Below are positions 1 to 8,610 of a stretch of DNA of 64,000 nt, piece by piece. The stretch lies in assembly GCF_029626175.1 (NCBI RefSeq), contig NZ_JARUBM010000002.1, forward strand, positions 6,713,001-6,777,000, in the 5' to 3' direction. This DNA is from Micromonospora sp. WMMD1082 (GTDB lineage: Bacteria; Actinomycetota; Actinomycetes; Mycobacteriales; Micromonosporaceae). The position numbers were made by a program, and so were the translations under genes. Position 1 is the first letter of the stretch; each line of letters opens with the position of its first letter. The notes under the pieces were generated by a model that was not told where the DNA came from, made no database searches, and saw only the letters and a program-made list of their open reading frames with translations.

Positions 1-2
1 AC

Positions 3-35
3 CGCCTGCTCTACATCGGCACCTTCGGAAGCTGA
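3..35 (+). CDS. 3' end of an unidentified gene (partial)
   Basis: Only the last ten codons and a TGA are inside the window (…RLLYIGTFGS). The frame is open from the left edge and ends 25 bp before a strong hairpin, which is why I read it as a real gene end. No function can be assigned from so few residues. Confidence 0.4.
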   Translation, partial: RLLYIGTFGS

Positions 36-60
36 GCCGCAGCGGCACCCAGCACCACGA

Positions 61-89
61 CCGTCCGCGCCGGCACTCGGCGCGGGCGG
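61..89. terminator. Intrinsic terminator-like hairpin
   Basis: The arms CCGTCCGCGCCG and CGGCGCGGGCGG pair over 12 bp with one T-G wobble around the loop GCACT. There is no U tract, as is usual in high-GC actinomycetes. It sits between the gene leaving the window on the left and the minus-strand gene that ends at 154, so it may serve both. Confidence 0.6.
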
Positions 90-153
90 TTCGCTGTCCA
101 TCCGGGCCGGCGGGCATCCCGTTCGGACGGACGGTGCGACGCCGGAGCGGAGG

Positions 154-711
154 TCAGGCGGGGACGATCTCGCCGTGGACGAGCGTGAGGTCCGGGAACT
201 CGTATCGCTCCCGCATGGCGTCGGCCAACCCCACGCCCACCTGGCCGACCACCAACCTGACCCCGGAGCCATCTGCGCGTGCCGCCACCGCCCCGACGGC
301 CACTCCCCGCGCCCGCCAGTACGGGATGTCCGCCACGATGCTGCTCGACACCTGGTCGAGGACGGTGCGCGGATGTCGCGCGTCGGCGAAGACGAGTCGG
401 AGTTCCGGGTGTCGCACGCGCAGACGTGTGTCGAGGCGGCCCACTCCCGGCACCGGCACGCGGTGGATCACCAGCGCCGTTCCGTCGACGGTCACGCCGG
501 CGTACGAGGTGGTGGGGTAGGTGTGTTCGGCGTCCCGGATGAGCAGGTCCCGTGGTGGTTCACCGGCAGCCGCGGGCGGCGCGGTCAGGAGTTCCCGAGT
601 GTGCGCCGGGCCCGGCTCCGGTTGCCCGAGATCCTCGGCCGCCGGTCCGGCGCAGGTGGCCGCCGCCGCTACGGCACCGGCGGCGACCAGACCGATTCGT
701 CGCGTCAGCAT
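154..711 (-). CDS. Small exported (lipo)protein of unknown function
   Basis: This 185-residue protein starts MLTRRIGL and has a twin-Arg/hydrophobic N-terminus (LVAAGAVAAAATC) typical of a signal peptide. The Cys near residue 20 could be a lipobox, although Thr before it is unusual. The rest is a soluble domain I do not recognise, rich in Val and Arg. An ATG five codons upstream (726) is an alternative start; neither has a strong ribosome site. It is divergent from the lacI-type gene, and a palindrome matching the other two of this locus lies 73-88 bp upstream of its start, so it may belong to the same regulon. Function unknown. Confidence 0.6.
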   Translation of the reverse strand: MLTRRIGLVAAGAVAAAATCAGPAAEDLGQPEPGPAHTRELLTAPPAAAGEPPRDLLIRDAEHTYPTTSYAGVTVDGTALVIHRVPVPGVGRLDTRLRVRHPELRLVFADARHPRTVLDQVSSSIVADIPYWRARGVAVGAVAARADGSGVRLVVGQVGVGLADAMRERYEFPDLTLVHGEIVPA

Positions 712-783
712 GGCGACGCTCAGCATAGTGCGGGACGGCCGTCGGGTCGGCGCGGTGCGTCGGCCGCCGCGACCGCGCCGATC

Positions 784-799
784 GCTAATCCGCATTAGT
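784..799. promoter_or_regulatory. LacI-type operator, copy 1
   Basis: GCTAATCCGCATTAGT is a palindrome with half-sites CTAAT/ATTAG around CCGC. It lies in the divergent region between the exported-protein gene and the lacI-type gene, and matches the copies at 883 and 7783. Inferred to bind the regulator encoded at 919. Confidence 0.7.
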
Positions 800-837
800 T
801 CAGGGGTTTCATCGATCCGAAATCTGGCGTCACACTC

Positions 838-866
838 TTGACATCGACGGGCCGGCCGGCGAGGCT
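838..866 (+). promoter_or_regulatory. Candidate promoter of the lacI-type gene and sugar operon
   Basis: TTGACA at 838-843 is followed after 17 bp by GAGGCT at 861-866, an acceptable actinomycete -10. The perfect palindrome at 883 begins about 16 bp downstream, around or just after the predicted transcription start. Repressor bound there would block initiation, which suggests autoregulation. Confidence 0.5.
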
Positions 867-882
867 CCTTCCAACCCCGAGC

Positions 883-898
883 GCTAATACGCATTAGC
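883..898. promoter_or_regulatory. LacI-type operator, copy 2
   Basis: GCTAATACGCATTAGC is a 16-bp palindrome (half-sites GCTAAT/ATTAGC) placed 20 bp upstream of the lacI-type start codon and just downstream of the TTGACA promoter. It is the most symmetric of the three copies in this locus. Confidence 0.75.
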
Positions 899-918
899 AG
901 CACCGGAAGGACCCCACC

Positions 919-1965
919 GTGCCCCCTGCACCCCGACGCGTCACGCAGCGTGACATCGCGCGGTTGGCCGGCGTCAGTCAGGCGACCGTGTCGCTGGTGC
1001 TCAACAACCGCGCCGACGCCGACGTGCGGATCGCCCCCGAGACCCGGGAGCGGGTGCTGCGGGTGATCGCCGAGACCGGCTACGCCGCCGACCCGGTCGC
1101 GCGCCGGCTCGCCGCACGGTTCAACCGGATCATCGGCGTCTTCACCTACGAGCCGGCCTTCCCCAGCCGCAGCCGGGACTTCTTCCACCCCTTTCTGCTG
1201 GGCATCGAGGAGTACGCCGAGCGGGTCGGCTGCGACCTGCTGCTGTTCACCAGCGCACCGGTGGTCGACGGCCGGCGACGGATCTTCCACCGGGACAACC
1301 GGCTGCGCCTGGCCGACGGATGCATCCTGCTCGGACGCGAGATCGACGGTGCGGAACTGCTCCGGCTCAACCGCGACGGATACCCGTACGTCGCGGTCGG
1401 CCGGCGTGACGACGCCGGAGGTCCGGTGCCCTACGTCGGCACCGACTACGCCGCCGCCGTGGGTCAGCTCGTCGGCCTGGCGCTGCGACGCGGCCACCGC
1501 CGCCTGGCCTACCTGGGCGTCGACGCGACCGCCGAGTCCTCCGCGGACCGGCGGCGTGGCTTCGACGTCGCCGCGACGGACGCGGAGGCCGCCCGCCACC
1601 TGGCGACGCCGGCCCGCGACGCCGACACGATCCTCGACGAGCTGCTCGCCGACGGCAGCACCGTCGTCTTCGTGGAGGACTTCGCCACCGCCGTGGCGCT
1701 GGAGTCGGCCGCCCGCCGACGCGGGCTGGCCGTGCCCGGTGGCCTGTCGATCCTGACCCTCGGCGACCCGACCGTGCCGGTCCCCACCGACGTCGCCTTC
1801 ACCGGGTTCCGCATCCCGCGCGAGGAGATGGGCCGGCAGTCGGTCGAGGTGCTCACCGGCGTCATCGACGGCAGCGCCGCCGGCGTCCAGCAACGACTCC
1901 TGCCCTGCGAACTCGTCGAGGGCGACACCCTCGGTGCCCCCGATCCGGCGGTCGACCGCCGGTAG
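919..1965 (+). CDS. LacI-family transcriptional regulator of the sugar locus
   Basis: This 348-residue protein has an N-terminal LacI helix-turn-helix (TQRDIARLAGVSQATVSLVL, residues 9-28) and hinge region, then a periplasmic-binding-protein-like effector domain (about 65-340). The GTG start is supported by GGAAGGA seven bases upstream; length is normal for the family. It heads the FAD oxidoreductase/ABC importer genes with a 27-bp gap, so it is probably the first gene of the operon. Matching palindromes before it, in front of the divergent gene and before the secreted glycosidase suggest it represses all of them and is relieved by an imported sugar. The ligand is not evident from the sequence. 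Confidence 0.9.
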   Translation: MPPAPRRVTQRDIARLAGVSQATVSLVLNNRADADVRIAPETRERVLRVIAETGYAADPVARRLAARFNRIIGVFTYEPAFPSRSRDFFHPFLLGIEEYAERVGCDLLLFTSAPVVDGRRRIFHRDNRLRLADGCILLGREIDGAELLRLNRDGYPYVAVGRRDDAGGPVPYVGTDYAAAVGQLVGLALRRGHRRLAYLGVDATAESSADRRRGFDVAATDAEAARHLATPARDADTILDELLADGSTVVFVEDFATAVALESAARRRGLAVPGGLSILTLGDPTVPVPTDVAFTGFRIPREEMGRQSVEVLTGVIDGSAAGVQQRLLPCELVEGDTLGAPDPAVDRR

Positions 1966-1992
1966 GCGGACCGCGCGACTGGAAGGAAGCAA

Positions 1993-3597
1993 GTGGTACA
2001 GATGCGTGCCGACGTCCTCATCGTCGGGGGCGGGCTGGGCGGGGTCGCCGCCGCGCTCGCCGCGGCCCGGGCCGGCCGGTCGGTCATCCTGACCGAGGAG
2101 TTCGACTGGCTCGGCGGGCAACTCACCAGCCAGGGCGTCCCGCCGGACGAGCACTCCTGGATCGAGCGGTTCGGCGCCACCGCCAGTTACCGGGCGCTGC
2201 GTGACGGCATCCGCGACTACTACCGCCGCCACTACCCGCTCACCGAACGCTCCCGGCGGTGGGCCGATCTCAACCCGGGCGCCGGCTGGGTCAGCCGGAT
2301 CTGCCACGAGCCACGGGTCGCCGTCGCCGTGCTCGACCAGATGCTCGCCCCGTACCGCGGCTCGGGCCGGCTGCGGGTGCTCCAGCCGTACCGGCCGGTC
2401 GCCGCCGACACCGACGGGGACCGGGTCACCGGTGTCACGCTGGCGCACCGGGACCGCGACGACCGGATCGACGTCACCGCGCCGTACGTCCTGGACGCCA
2501 CCGAGACCGGGGAGCTGCTGCCGCTGACCGGCACCGAGTACGTCACCGGGTTCGAGTCACAGGCGCAGACCGGCGAGCCCAGCGCGCCGGCCGAGGCGCA
2601 GCCGATGAACATGCAGGCCGTGTCGGTCTGCTTCGCGATCGACCACGTCGACGGCGATCACACCATCGACCGTCCCACCGGGTACGACTTCTGGCGCGAC
2701 TACAAGCCCGACTTCTGGGGCGACCGGCTGCTGTCCTGGCGGTCGCCGCACCCCCGCACCCTGGAGATCGTCGAGCGGAGCTTCACCCCCAACCCGGACG
2801 ACGACCCGTTGCGCGTCGACGCCGACCAGCGGGTCAACCCCGGTGACGGGAACCTGTGGACGTTCCGGCGGATCGCGGCCCGGCGCAACTTCACCGACGG
2901 CGCGTACGACAGTGACATCACCCTGGTCAACTGGCCGATGATCGACTACTTCGAAGGTCCGGTCATCGACGTGCCGAACGCGTCGTGGCACCTGGCCCAG
3001 GCGCGCGAACTGTCGTACTCGGTCCTGTACTGGTTGCAGACGGAGGCGCCGCGCCCGGACGGCGGCACCGGCTTTCCCGGGCTGCGGCTGCGCGGCGACG
3101 TGACCGGCAGCCGCGACGGCCTGGCCCAGGCGCCCTACATCCGGGAGTCCCGCCGGATCCGCGCCGAGTACACGGTCGCGGAGCAGGACCTCTCCCTCGC
3201 GGTGCGCGGTCACCACGGCGCGGTCCAGTACCCCGACTCGGTCGGCGTGGGGATGTACCGCATCGACCTGCACCCGTCGACCGGTGGCGACACCTACATC
3301 GACGTCGGCTCCTGTCCCTTCGAGATCCCGCTCGGCGCGCTGATCCCGCAGCGGATGGAGAACCTGCTGCCGGCCGGCAAGAACATCGGCACCACGCACA
3401 TCACCAACGGCAGCTACCGGCTGCACCCGGTCGAGTGGAACGTCGGCGAGGTCGCCGGGCTGCTCGCCGACTTCTGTCTGGCGCGGGGCGAGTCCCCGCG
3501 CGCGGTCCGCAGCACCCCCCGGCTGCTGGCCGAGTTCACCGACCGGGTCTCGGCCGCCGGCGTCGAACGACGGTGGCCGCAGATCGCGGGCTACTGA
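1993..3597 (+). CDS. FAD-dependent oxidoreductase (FAD_oxidored family) in sugar operon
   Basis: This 534-residue flavoprotein has an N-terminal Rossmann FAD motif (VLIVGGGLGGVAAALAAARA, residues 8-27) followed by the ribityl/ADP region LTEEFDWLGGQLTSQG. The C-terminal PAGKNIGTTHITNGSYR segment is typical of the FAD-dependent oxidoreductase family that often sits beside carbohydrate ABC importers. GTG at 1993 follows GGAAGGAAG at the right spacing; an ATG three codons later is possible. It lies between the regulator and the binding protein, 20 bp before the latter, so it is presumably co-transcribed. Its substrate is unknown; oxidation of a sugar or sugar derivative carried by the importer is an inference. 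Confidence 0.85.
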   Translation: MVQMRADVLIVGGGLGGVAAALAAARAGRSVILTEEFDWLGGQLTSQGVPPDEHSWIERFGATASYRALRDGIRDYYRRHYPLTERSRRWADLNPGAGWVSRICHEPRVAVAVLDQMLAPYRGSGRLRVLQPYRPVAADTDGDRVTGVTLAHRDRDDRIDVTAPYVLDATETGELLPLTGTEYVTGFESQAQTGEPSAPAEAQPMNMQAVSVCFAIDHVDGDHTIDRPTGYDFWRDYKPDFWGDRLLSWRSPHPRTLEIVERSFTPNPDDDPLRVDADQRVNPGDGNLWTFRRIAARRNFTDGAYDSDITLVNWPMIDYFEGPVIDVPNASWHLAQARELSYSVLYWLQTEAPRPDGGTGFPGLRLRGDVTGSRDGLAQAPYIRESRRIRAEYTVAEQDLSLAVRGHHGAVQYPDSVGVGMYRIDLHPSTGGDTYIDVGSCPFEIPLGALIPQRMENLLPAGKNIGTTHITNGSYRLHPVEWNVGEVAGLLADFCLARGESPRAVRSTPRLLAEFTDRVSAAGVERRWPQIAGY

Positions 3598-3617
3598 CCC
3601 CCGGTGAGGAGAAGATA

Positions 3618-4895
3618 ATGAAACCAGGAAAGGGAATACGCGTTGTCGCCACGGCACTGACCGGCGTGCTCGCCATCTCCGCCTGTGGTGGCGGCGAGGC
3701 GGAGGACACCGGCCCGGCCAGCCTCCGGGTGACCGTCTGGTCGGCCAACGAGGCGCACCTGAAGCTGTTCAACGAGATCGCCGACGAGTACCGCCAGGGC
3801 AACCCCGACGTCACCGAGATCACCTTCGATCCGCTGCCGTTCGAGAACTACACCACGACGCTGACCACCCAGATCGCCGGCGGCAACGCCCCCGATCTGG
3901 CCTGGGTGTTCGAGAACTCCGCTCCCGACTTCGTCGCCTCCGGCGCGCTGCTGCCGCTGGACGACACGCTGACGAAGGCCGAGGGCTATCAGTACGACGA
4001 TATCTCCCCGGCCACGCTCACGCTCTGGCAACACGACGACAAGCTGTACGCCTACCCCTTCTCCACCTCGCCGTTCGGCGTCTTCGTCAACACCGACCTG
4101 CTGAAGCGGGCCGGGCAGCAGACGCCCGCCGAGCTGATCGACGCCGGACGGTGGACCTGGGACGCCGCGTTGACCGCCGCGGGCGCCACCCAGGCCGCGA
4201 CCGGCAAGGCCGGCCTGGTGATCCGCGACTTCGACTACAAGGGCTGGGACAACCTCTCCACCTACTGGACCGGATGGGGCGCCCAGGCGTGGAGCGAGGA
4301 CGGCCGGACCTGCGGCTTCGCCAGCCCCGAGATGGTCGAGGCGATGACCACCCTGCACACCGCGATCTTCACCACCAGAGCGCTGCCCGGCCCGGGTACG
4401 ACGGCGGACTTCTTCGCCGGTGACGCCGCCATGACGATCACCCAGATCTCCCGCGCCTCGCTGCTGGAGGACGGCTTCGCCTGGGACCTGGTCCCCCTGC
4501 CCGCCGGGCCGAAGGGACCGTACTCGGTGGTCGGGCAGGCCGGCATCGGGGTGCTGAAGAACAGCCCGCACGCCGACGTCGCCGCCGACTTCCTCGCCTT
4601 CCTCACCAACCCGACCAACTCGGCCAAGCTCGCCCAGTTCTTCCCGCCGCCGCGCCAGTCCCAGCTGACCGCGGAGACCCTCGCCAAGACGAACCCGAAG
4701 CTCACGCCGGAGCAGTTGCAGAAGGTCGTCATCGACGGCATCACCAACGGCGTGGTCAAGCCGAGCCACGCCGGGCAGGCCGAGATCAGCCAGCAGGTCC
4801 GTGCCGGGCTGGACCCGCTGTGGCAGGCCGACGCGGATGTCCAGGCCGTCCTGGCCGGGGTCTGCGACAAGATCCAGCCGTTGCTCGCGAAGTAG
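3618..4895 (+). CDS. Sugar ABC transporter substrate-binding lipoprotein
   Basis: This 425-residue family-1 solute-binding protein has a lipoprotein signal (lipobox ISAC, Cys23) and the typical N-terminal strand SLRVTVWSANEAHLKLFNEI. The ATG follows GAGGAGAAG at ideal spacing. It should capture an oligosaccharide or monosaccharide outside the cell and deliver it to the two CUT1 permeases that follow directly. No ATPase gene is present in the operon, so a shared MsiK-type ATPase encoded elsewhere is likely, as is usual for actinomycete CUT1 systems. Confidence 0.92.
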   Translation: MKPGKGIRVVATALTGVLAISACGGGEAEDTGPASLRVTVWSANEAHLKLFNEIADEYRQGNPDVTEITFDPLPFENYTTTLTTQIAGGNAPDLAWVFENSAPDFVASGALLPLDDTLTKAEGYQYDDISPATLTLWQHDDKLYAYPFSTSPFGVFVNTDLLKRAGQQTPAELIDAGRWTWDAALTAAGATQAATGKAGLVIRDFDYKGWDNLSTYWTGWGAQAWSEDGRTCGFASPEMVEAMTTLHTAIFTTRALPGPGTTADFFAGDAAMTITQISRASLLEDGFAWDLVPLPAGPKGPYSVVGQAGIGVLKNSPHADVAADFLAFLTNPTNSAKLAQFFPPPRQSQLTAETLAKTNPKLTPEQLQKVVIDGITNGVVKPSHAGQAEISQQVRAGLDPLWQADADVQAVLAGVCDKIQPLLAK

Positions 4896-4903
4896 GGCGA
4901 CGG

Positions 4904-5851
4904 ATGACCCGTACGGACACCAGGGTGGGCCCGGTCGCGGCCGGACCCACCCTGGACCGGCCCCGACCGTTCTGGACCAGCCGCCGCCGCGACCAGCTCA
5001 CCGGTTACCTGTTCATCGCTCCGCAGCTGCTCGGCAGCGCGGTCTTCGTGATCCTGCCGCTGGCCCTCGTCGTCTGGTACAGCCTGCACGAATGGAACGT
5101 GCTCGCCGGCACGTTCACCTTCGTCGGTGCCGACAACTACGCGGCCCTCGCGGACGACCCGAACCTCGGTGGGGTGCTGCGGGCCACCGGGCTGTTCTCC
5201 GTCGGCCTGGTGGTGTTCAATCTCGCCCTGGCGTTGCTACTGGCCGTCCTGCTGAACCAGCGGCTGCGGGGCACGACCCTGTTCCGCACCCTGTTCTTCT
5301 CCCCCGTCGTGGTGTCGCTGGTGGCCTGGACCATCGTGTGGGGTTTCCTGCTGCAGGACGACGGTGGCATCAACGGGCTGCTCGCCACGATCGGCGTCGA
5401 CGGGCCGAACTGGCTGCGCGGCGAGGCCACCGCGATGCTCTCCGTCGTCGTCGTGCAGGTGTTCAAGAACGTCGGCCTGAACATGGTGCTGTTCCTGGCC
5501 GCCCTGCAGGGCGTGCCCGGCGTGTTGTACGAGGCCGCCGAGGTGGACGGGGCCGGCCGGCTGCGCCAGTTCTGGCGGATCACCGTTCCGCTGATCAGCC
5601 CGACGATCCTGCTCACCTCGATCATCACGGTGGTCGGTTCGCTACAGGTCTTCGCGCAGATCGCGGTGCTCACCCAGGGCGGGCCCGGCACCTCGACCAC
5701 CGTGCTCGTCTACTACCTCTACCAGCAGGCGTTCCAGTTCCATCACTTCGGCTACGGCGCGACCCTGTCGATCGTGCTGTTCGGCATCGTCCTCGCCCTG
5801 ACCGTGTTGCAGTGGCAGCTGCGCAGGAGGTGGGTCTTCCATGAGTCGTGA
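4904..5851 (+). CDS. Sugar ABC transporter permease (MalF/UgpA-like)
   Basis: This 315-residue membrane protein has six predicted membrane segments and the CUT1 EAA loop (YEAAEVDGAGRLRQFWRITV, about residues 207-226) that docks the ATPase. The ATG at 4904 is eight bases after the stop of the binding-protein gene. Upstream in-frame codons overlap that gene and read as non-signal sequence, so I rejected them. The stop overlaps the next permease start by 11 bp, indicating translational coupling. Confidence 0.92.
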   Translation: MTRTDTRVGPVAAGPTLDRPRPFWTSRRRDQLTGYLFIAPQLLGSAVFVILPLALVVWYSLHEWNVLAGTFTFVGADNYAALADDPNLGGVLRATGLFSVGLVVFNLALALLLAVLLNQRLRGTTLFRTLFFSPVVVSLVAWTIVWGFLLQDDGGINGLLATIGVDGPNWLRGEATAMLSVVVVQVFKNVGLNMVLFLAALQGVPGVLYEAAEVDGAGRLRQFWRITVPLISPTILLTSIITVVGSLQVFAQIAVLTQGGPGTSTTVLVYYLYQQAFQFHHFGYGATLSIVLFGIVLALTVLQWQLRRRWVFHES

Positions 5852-6683
5852 CCTGTCGCCGCGGACCAGGCTGACGTTCTACGGGGTGCTGCTGGTGCTG
5901 GCGGTCCCGTTCGTCTTCCCGACCTGGTGGATGGTCACCTCGTCGCTGAAGCCGGTGGCGGACATCTTCGCCTTCCCGCCCCAGCTCCTGCCGGCCAACC
6001 CCCGGCTCGACGCCTACCAGCGGGTGTTCGAGTTGCAACCGTTCGCCCAGCAGTACCTGAACAGTCTCTACATCGCGCTGGTGGTCACCGTCGGCACGCT
6101 GGCGGTGTCGGCGTTGGCGGGCTACGCCTTCGCGCGGATCCGGTTCCGCGGCCAGAACGTGCTGTTCCTGGTCGTCCTCGCCGGCCTGCTCATCCCGAGC
6201 GAGGTCACGATCGTGCCGCTGTTCCAGATGTTCTTCCGGCTCGACCTGATCGACACCCACTGGCCGCTGATCCTGGTGCCGATCCTCGGCGCGCCGAGCG
6301 TGCTGGCGACGTTCATCATGCGGCAGTTCTTCCTCGCCCTCCCCGGCGAGCTGGAGGAGGCGGCCCGGGTCGACGGGCTGGGTCGCTTCGCCACCTTCTG
6401 GAAGATCGCCCTGCCGTTGTCCCGGCCCGCGCTGGGCGCGGTCGCCATCTTCACCTTCCTGCACAGTTGGAACCTCTACCTCGAACCGATCGTGTTCCTC
6501 TCCACCCCGGCGAAGTTCACCCTGCCCCAGGCGCTCACCCAGTTCGTCGACGCCTACGGCGGGCCGATGTGGAACGTCCAGCTCGCCGCGGCGTCGATGA
6601 CCGCCCTACCGGTCCTGGTGGTCTTCGTCATCGCGCAGAAGCAGTTCGTCGAGGGCCTCGCCCCCACCGGCCTCAAGGGATGA
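5841..6683 (+). CDS. Sugar ABC transporter permease (MalG/UgpE-like)
   Basis: This 280-residue partner permease starts with a membrane segment after Arg-rich residues, contains the marker SLKPVADIFAFPPQLLP, and carries the EAA loop EEAARVDGLGRFATFWKIAL near residues 172-191. It overlaps the preceding permease by 11 bp and ends the importer operon, 10 bp before the stop of the convergent glycosidase. Confidence 0.92.
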   Translation: MSRDLSPRTRLTFYGVLLVLAVPFVFPTWWMVTSSLKPVADIFAFPPQLLPANPRLDAYQRVFELQPFAQQYLNSLYIALVVTVGTLAVSALAGYAFARIRFRGQNVLFLVVLAGLLIPSEVTIVPLFQMFFRLDLIDTHWPLILVPILGAPSVLATFIMRQFFLALPGELEEAARVDGLGRFATFWKIALPLSRPALGAVAIFTFLHSWNLYLEPIVFLSTPAKFTLPQALTQFVDAYGGPMWNVQLAAASMTALPVLVVFVIAQKQFVEGLAPTGLKG

Positions 6684-6693
6684 CGACGGCCCG

Positions 6694-7701
6694 CTAGACC
6701 GCGCGGGCCACGCAGATCCGGGCGTTGAGGCGGGGCCCCGCCTCGTAGAGCATGTACGACACGCCGCCGTCGGTGCCGAACGCGGGCGACGCCACCCGGC
6801 CGTTGTCCGACGCGATCGGCCGGTGGAACACGCCGAGATGGTTCTCCCGGTCGAAGTTGTTGCCGACCTCGGTCAGATACATGTTGCCGTTGTTGCCGTG
6901 ATAGGCGAGATACGCGGTGCCGTTGCGCGTCAACAGGTGCGGCGCGGAGATGTCGGTGAGCCCGTCGCCGGCGGGGCTCACCAGCGGGTTCGGCGCGAAC
7001 TGCCAGCCGCTCCAGCCGTTCGGCGACCAGCCCCAGAAGATCTTCCGGGTGCCCGGCCCGACCGTGTGGGCCCCCATGAACACCATCACGTAGCGGTTCC
7101 CCCGGCCCGCCACCGAGTGTTCGAAGACCCGCGCGTACGAGGTCTCGGTCGTGTTGGGCACCAGTCTCGTCGACAGGATCGGCGTCTCCTCGGTGAAGCG
7201 GACGCCGTCGGTCGAGCGGGCCACCCGGGTGGTGAAGTTCTCACCGTGGAAGTAGAGGTAGAACTGCCGGGTGGGCGCGTCCCAGACGACGTGCGGCGAC
7301 GACACGTGGCTCACCGTCGTGGTGGGCAGCACCCGGTCGATGACGGGATTGCCGGCGTACTCGGTGTAGGGGCCTTCGAGCCGGTCGGCGTAGGCGAGGC
7401 AGATCCCGCCGGGCGCATCGTGCGGTGCGTAGTAGAGGTGGTAGCGGCCGAGGTAGCCGCTGATCTTGTCGTAGACACCGCGTACGCACGGGAAGATGAA
7501 CTCGCCGGTCGGGTTGTAGCGCAACGGTCCGGCGAACGCGTCGCGCACGTATCGATAGGTGGGGAAGCCGGCCGGTCCGGCGAGGGCCGGCGCGGCCGTG
7601 GCGGCAAGGCCGAAGCCGGTGGTCGCGGTCGCCACACCGGCGGCCGCCGCGCCACGCAGCAGCGTGCGTCGGGAATAGGAGCCTTCAGGGGTACGGGTCA
7701 T
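6694..7701 (-). CDS. Tat-exported five-bladed beta-propeller glycosidase (GH43/GH117-like)
   Basis: This 335-residue protein has a Tat signal (SRRTLLRGAAAAG) and Ala-rich cleavage region. The mature part has the repeated pattern of glycosidase propellers: GRYHLYYAPHDAPGGICLAY, VSSPHVVWDAPTRQFYLYFH, TDISAPHLL. I cannot fix the exact GH family or substrate. The ATG at 7701 is preceded by GGAGGGAACGCC on the coding strand. The third copy of the locus palindrome is 82-97 bp upstream. I infer an extracellular enzyme that releases the sugar taken up by the neighbouring importer, under the same LacI-type repressor. Confidence 0.75.
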   Translation of the reverse strand: MTRTPEGSYSRRTLLRGAAAAGVATATTGFGLAATAAPALAGPAGFPTYRYVRDAFAGPLRYNPTGEFIFPCVRGVYDKISGYLGRYHLYYAPHDAPGGICLAYADRLEGPYTEYAGNPVIDRVLPTTTVSHVSSPHVVWDAPTRQFYLYFHGENFTTRVARSTDGVRFTEETPILSTRLVPNTTETSYARVFEHSVAGRGNRYVMVFMGAHTVGPGTRKIFWGWSPNGWSGWQFAPNPLVSPAGDGLTDISAPHLLTRNGTAYLAYHGNNGNMYLTEVGNNFDRENHLGVFHRPIASDNGRVASPAFGTDGGVSYMLYEAGPRLNARICVARAV

Positions 7702-7782
7702 GGCGTTCCCTCCGTTCGGGGACGGGCGACGGGGGGTCGTTGATCGATGAGTGTGCGCGCGCCGTTCCGGGAGCGTCAAGAC

Positions 7783-7798
7783 GCTAATACGGATTATC
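7783..7798. promoter_or_regulatory. LacI-type operator, copy 3
   Basis: GCTAATACGGATTATC keeps 13 of 16 positions of the palindrome at 883 and lies between the tetR stop and the glycosidase start, on the glycosidase's upstream side. It links that gene to the LacI-type regulator. Confidence 0.65.
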
Positions 7799-7815
7799 AG
7801 GGCGGACCCGGCGAC

Positions 7816-8529
7816 TCACCCGGGTCGGCGCGACGATGTCCAGCGTTGCCGTTGCAGCCGTTCGATGCCGTCGAGCAGCAGGTCCAACGCGAACTCGAAC
7901 TCGAACTGGTCGTCGCAGCCCTGCCCCACCACCGACTCGTCGTCGTGGGACGCCGCGGTGGCGATCTCCGCGAGGTGCGGGAAGTGGGCCGCGATCTCCG
8001 GCGGGAACCCGGCCGACGGGTCCGGGGTCACGCCGGAGCGGCCGGCGTCCCGGGAGGCGTCGAACAGTTCCTGGCTGAAGCCCAGGATCCGGCTGCCCAT
8101 CACGTGCATCACGTGGTGGGCGAGGTCGGCGGAGAACCCGCCGGCCCGGAACGTTCCGACGATCGAGTCGAGGTACGCGAGGATGGCCGGCGTCGGCACG
8201 TTCCGCGACTCGATCGCCAGCGGCGCCCAGGGGTGGCGCCGGAGCATCTGCCGCGCCGAGAGGATGCGCCCGCGCACGGCCCGTTTCCAGTCGATGTCGG
8301 GCACCGGCGGGTCGATCTCACCGACGACCGTGTCGATCATGGCGGCGAGCAGTTCGTCCTTGTTGGCCACGTGCTTGTAGAGGGCCATCGGCACGACGCC
8401 GAGATCCTGGGCGAGGTTGCGCATGCTGAGCGACTCGATCCCGGTCTCGTCGGCGAGCGCGACGGCGGCGCGCAGGATCCGGTCCCTGCTCAGCGGCGCC
8501 CGGCGCAGCGTCTCTGCCTGCTCAGCCAT
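7816..8529 (-). CDS. TetR-family repressor of the adjacent dehydrogenase
   Basis: This 237-residue protein has an N-terminal TetR helix-turn-helix (residues about 15-65, with MRNLAQDLGVVPMALYKHVA as the DNA-binding helices) and a TetR_C-type ligand domain. The ATG at 8529 is the clear start. It is divergent from the MDR dehydrogenase across a 114-bp region with two perfect 17-bp palindromes, which are the expected operators. An Asp/Glu/Phe-rich tail (DDQFEFEFALDLLLDGIERL) matches the usual dimer helix of this group. Confidence 0.9.
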   Translation of the reverse strand: MAEQAETLRRAPLSRDRILRAAVALADETGIESLSMRNLAQDLGVVPMALYKHVANKDELLAAMIDTVVGEIDPPVPDIDWKRAVRGRILSARQMLRRHPWAPLAIESRNVPTPAILAYLDSIVGTFRAGGFSADLAHHVMHVMGSRILGFSQELFDASRDAGRSGVTPDPSAGFPPEIAAHFPHLAEIATAASHDDESVVGQGCDDQFEFEFALDLLLDGIERLQRQRWTSSRRPG

Positions 8530-8571
8530 CTCGGTCCTCGTCTCCCGTCAGCGATTGAAACCATAACCGCG

Positions 8572-8600
8572 TTGACAGGTGTACGGCGTACACCCATACT
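8572..8600 (+). promoter_or_regulatory. Dehydrogenase promoter with a 17-bp operator filling the spacer
   Basis: TTGACA (8572-8577) and CATACT (8595-8600) are separated by exactly 17 bp. That spacer is the perfect palindrome GGTGTACGGCGTACACC (8578-8594). Repressor bound here would occupy the face of the promoter used by RNA polymerase. Confidence 0.8.
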
Positions 8601-8610
8601 GCTCACATCA

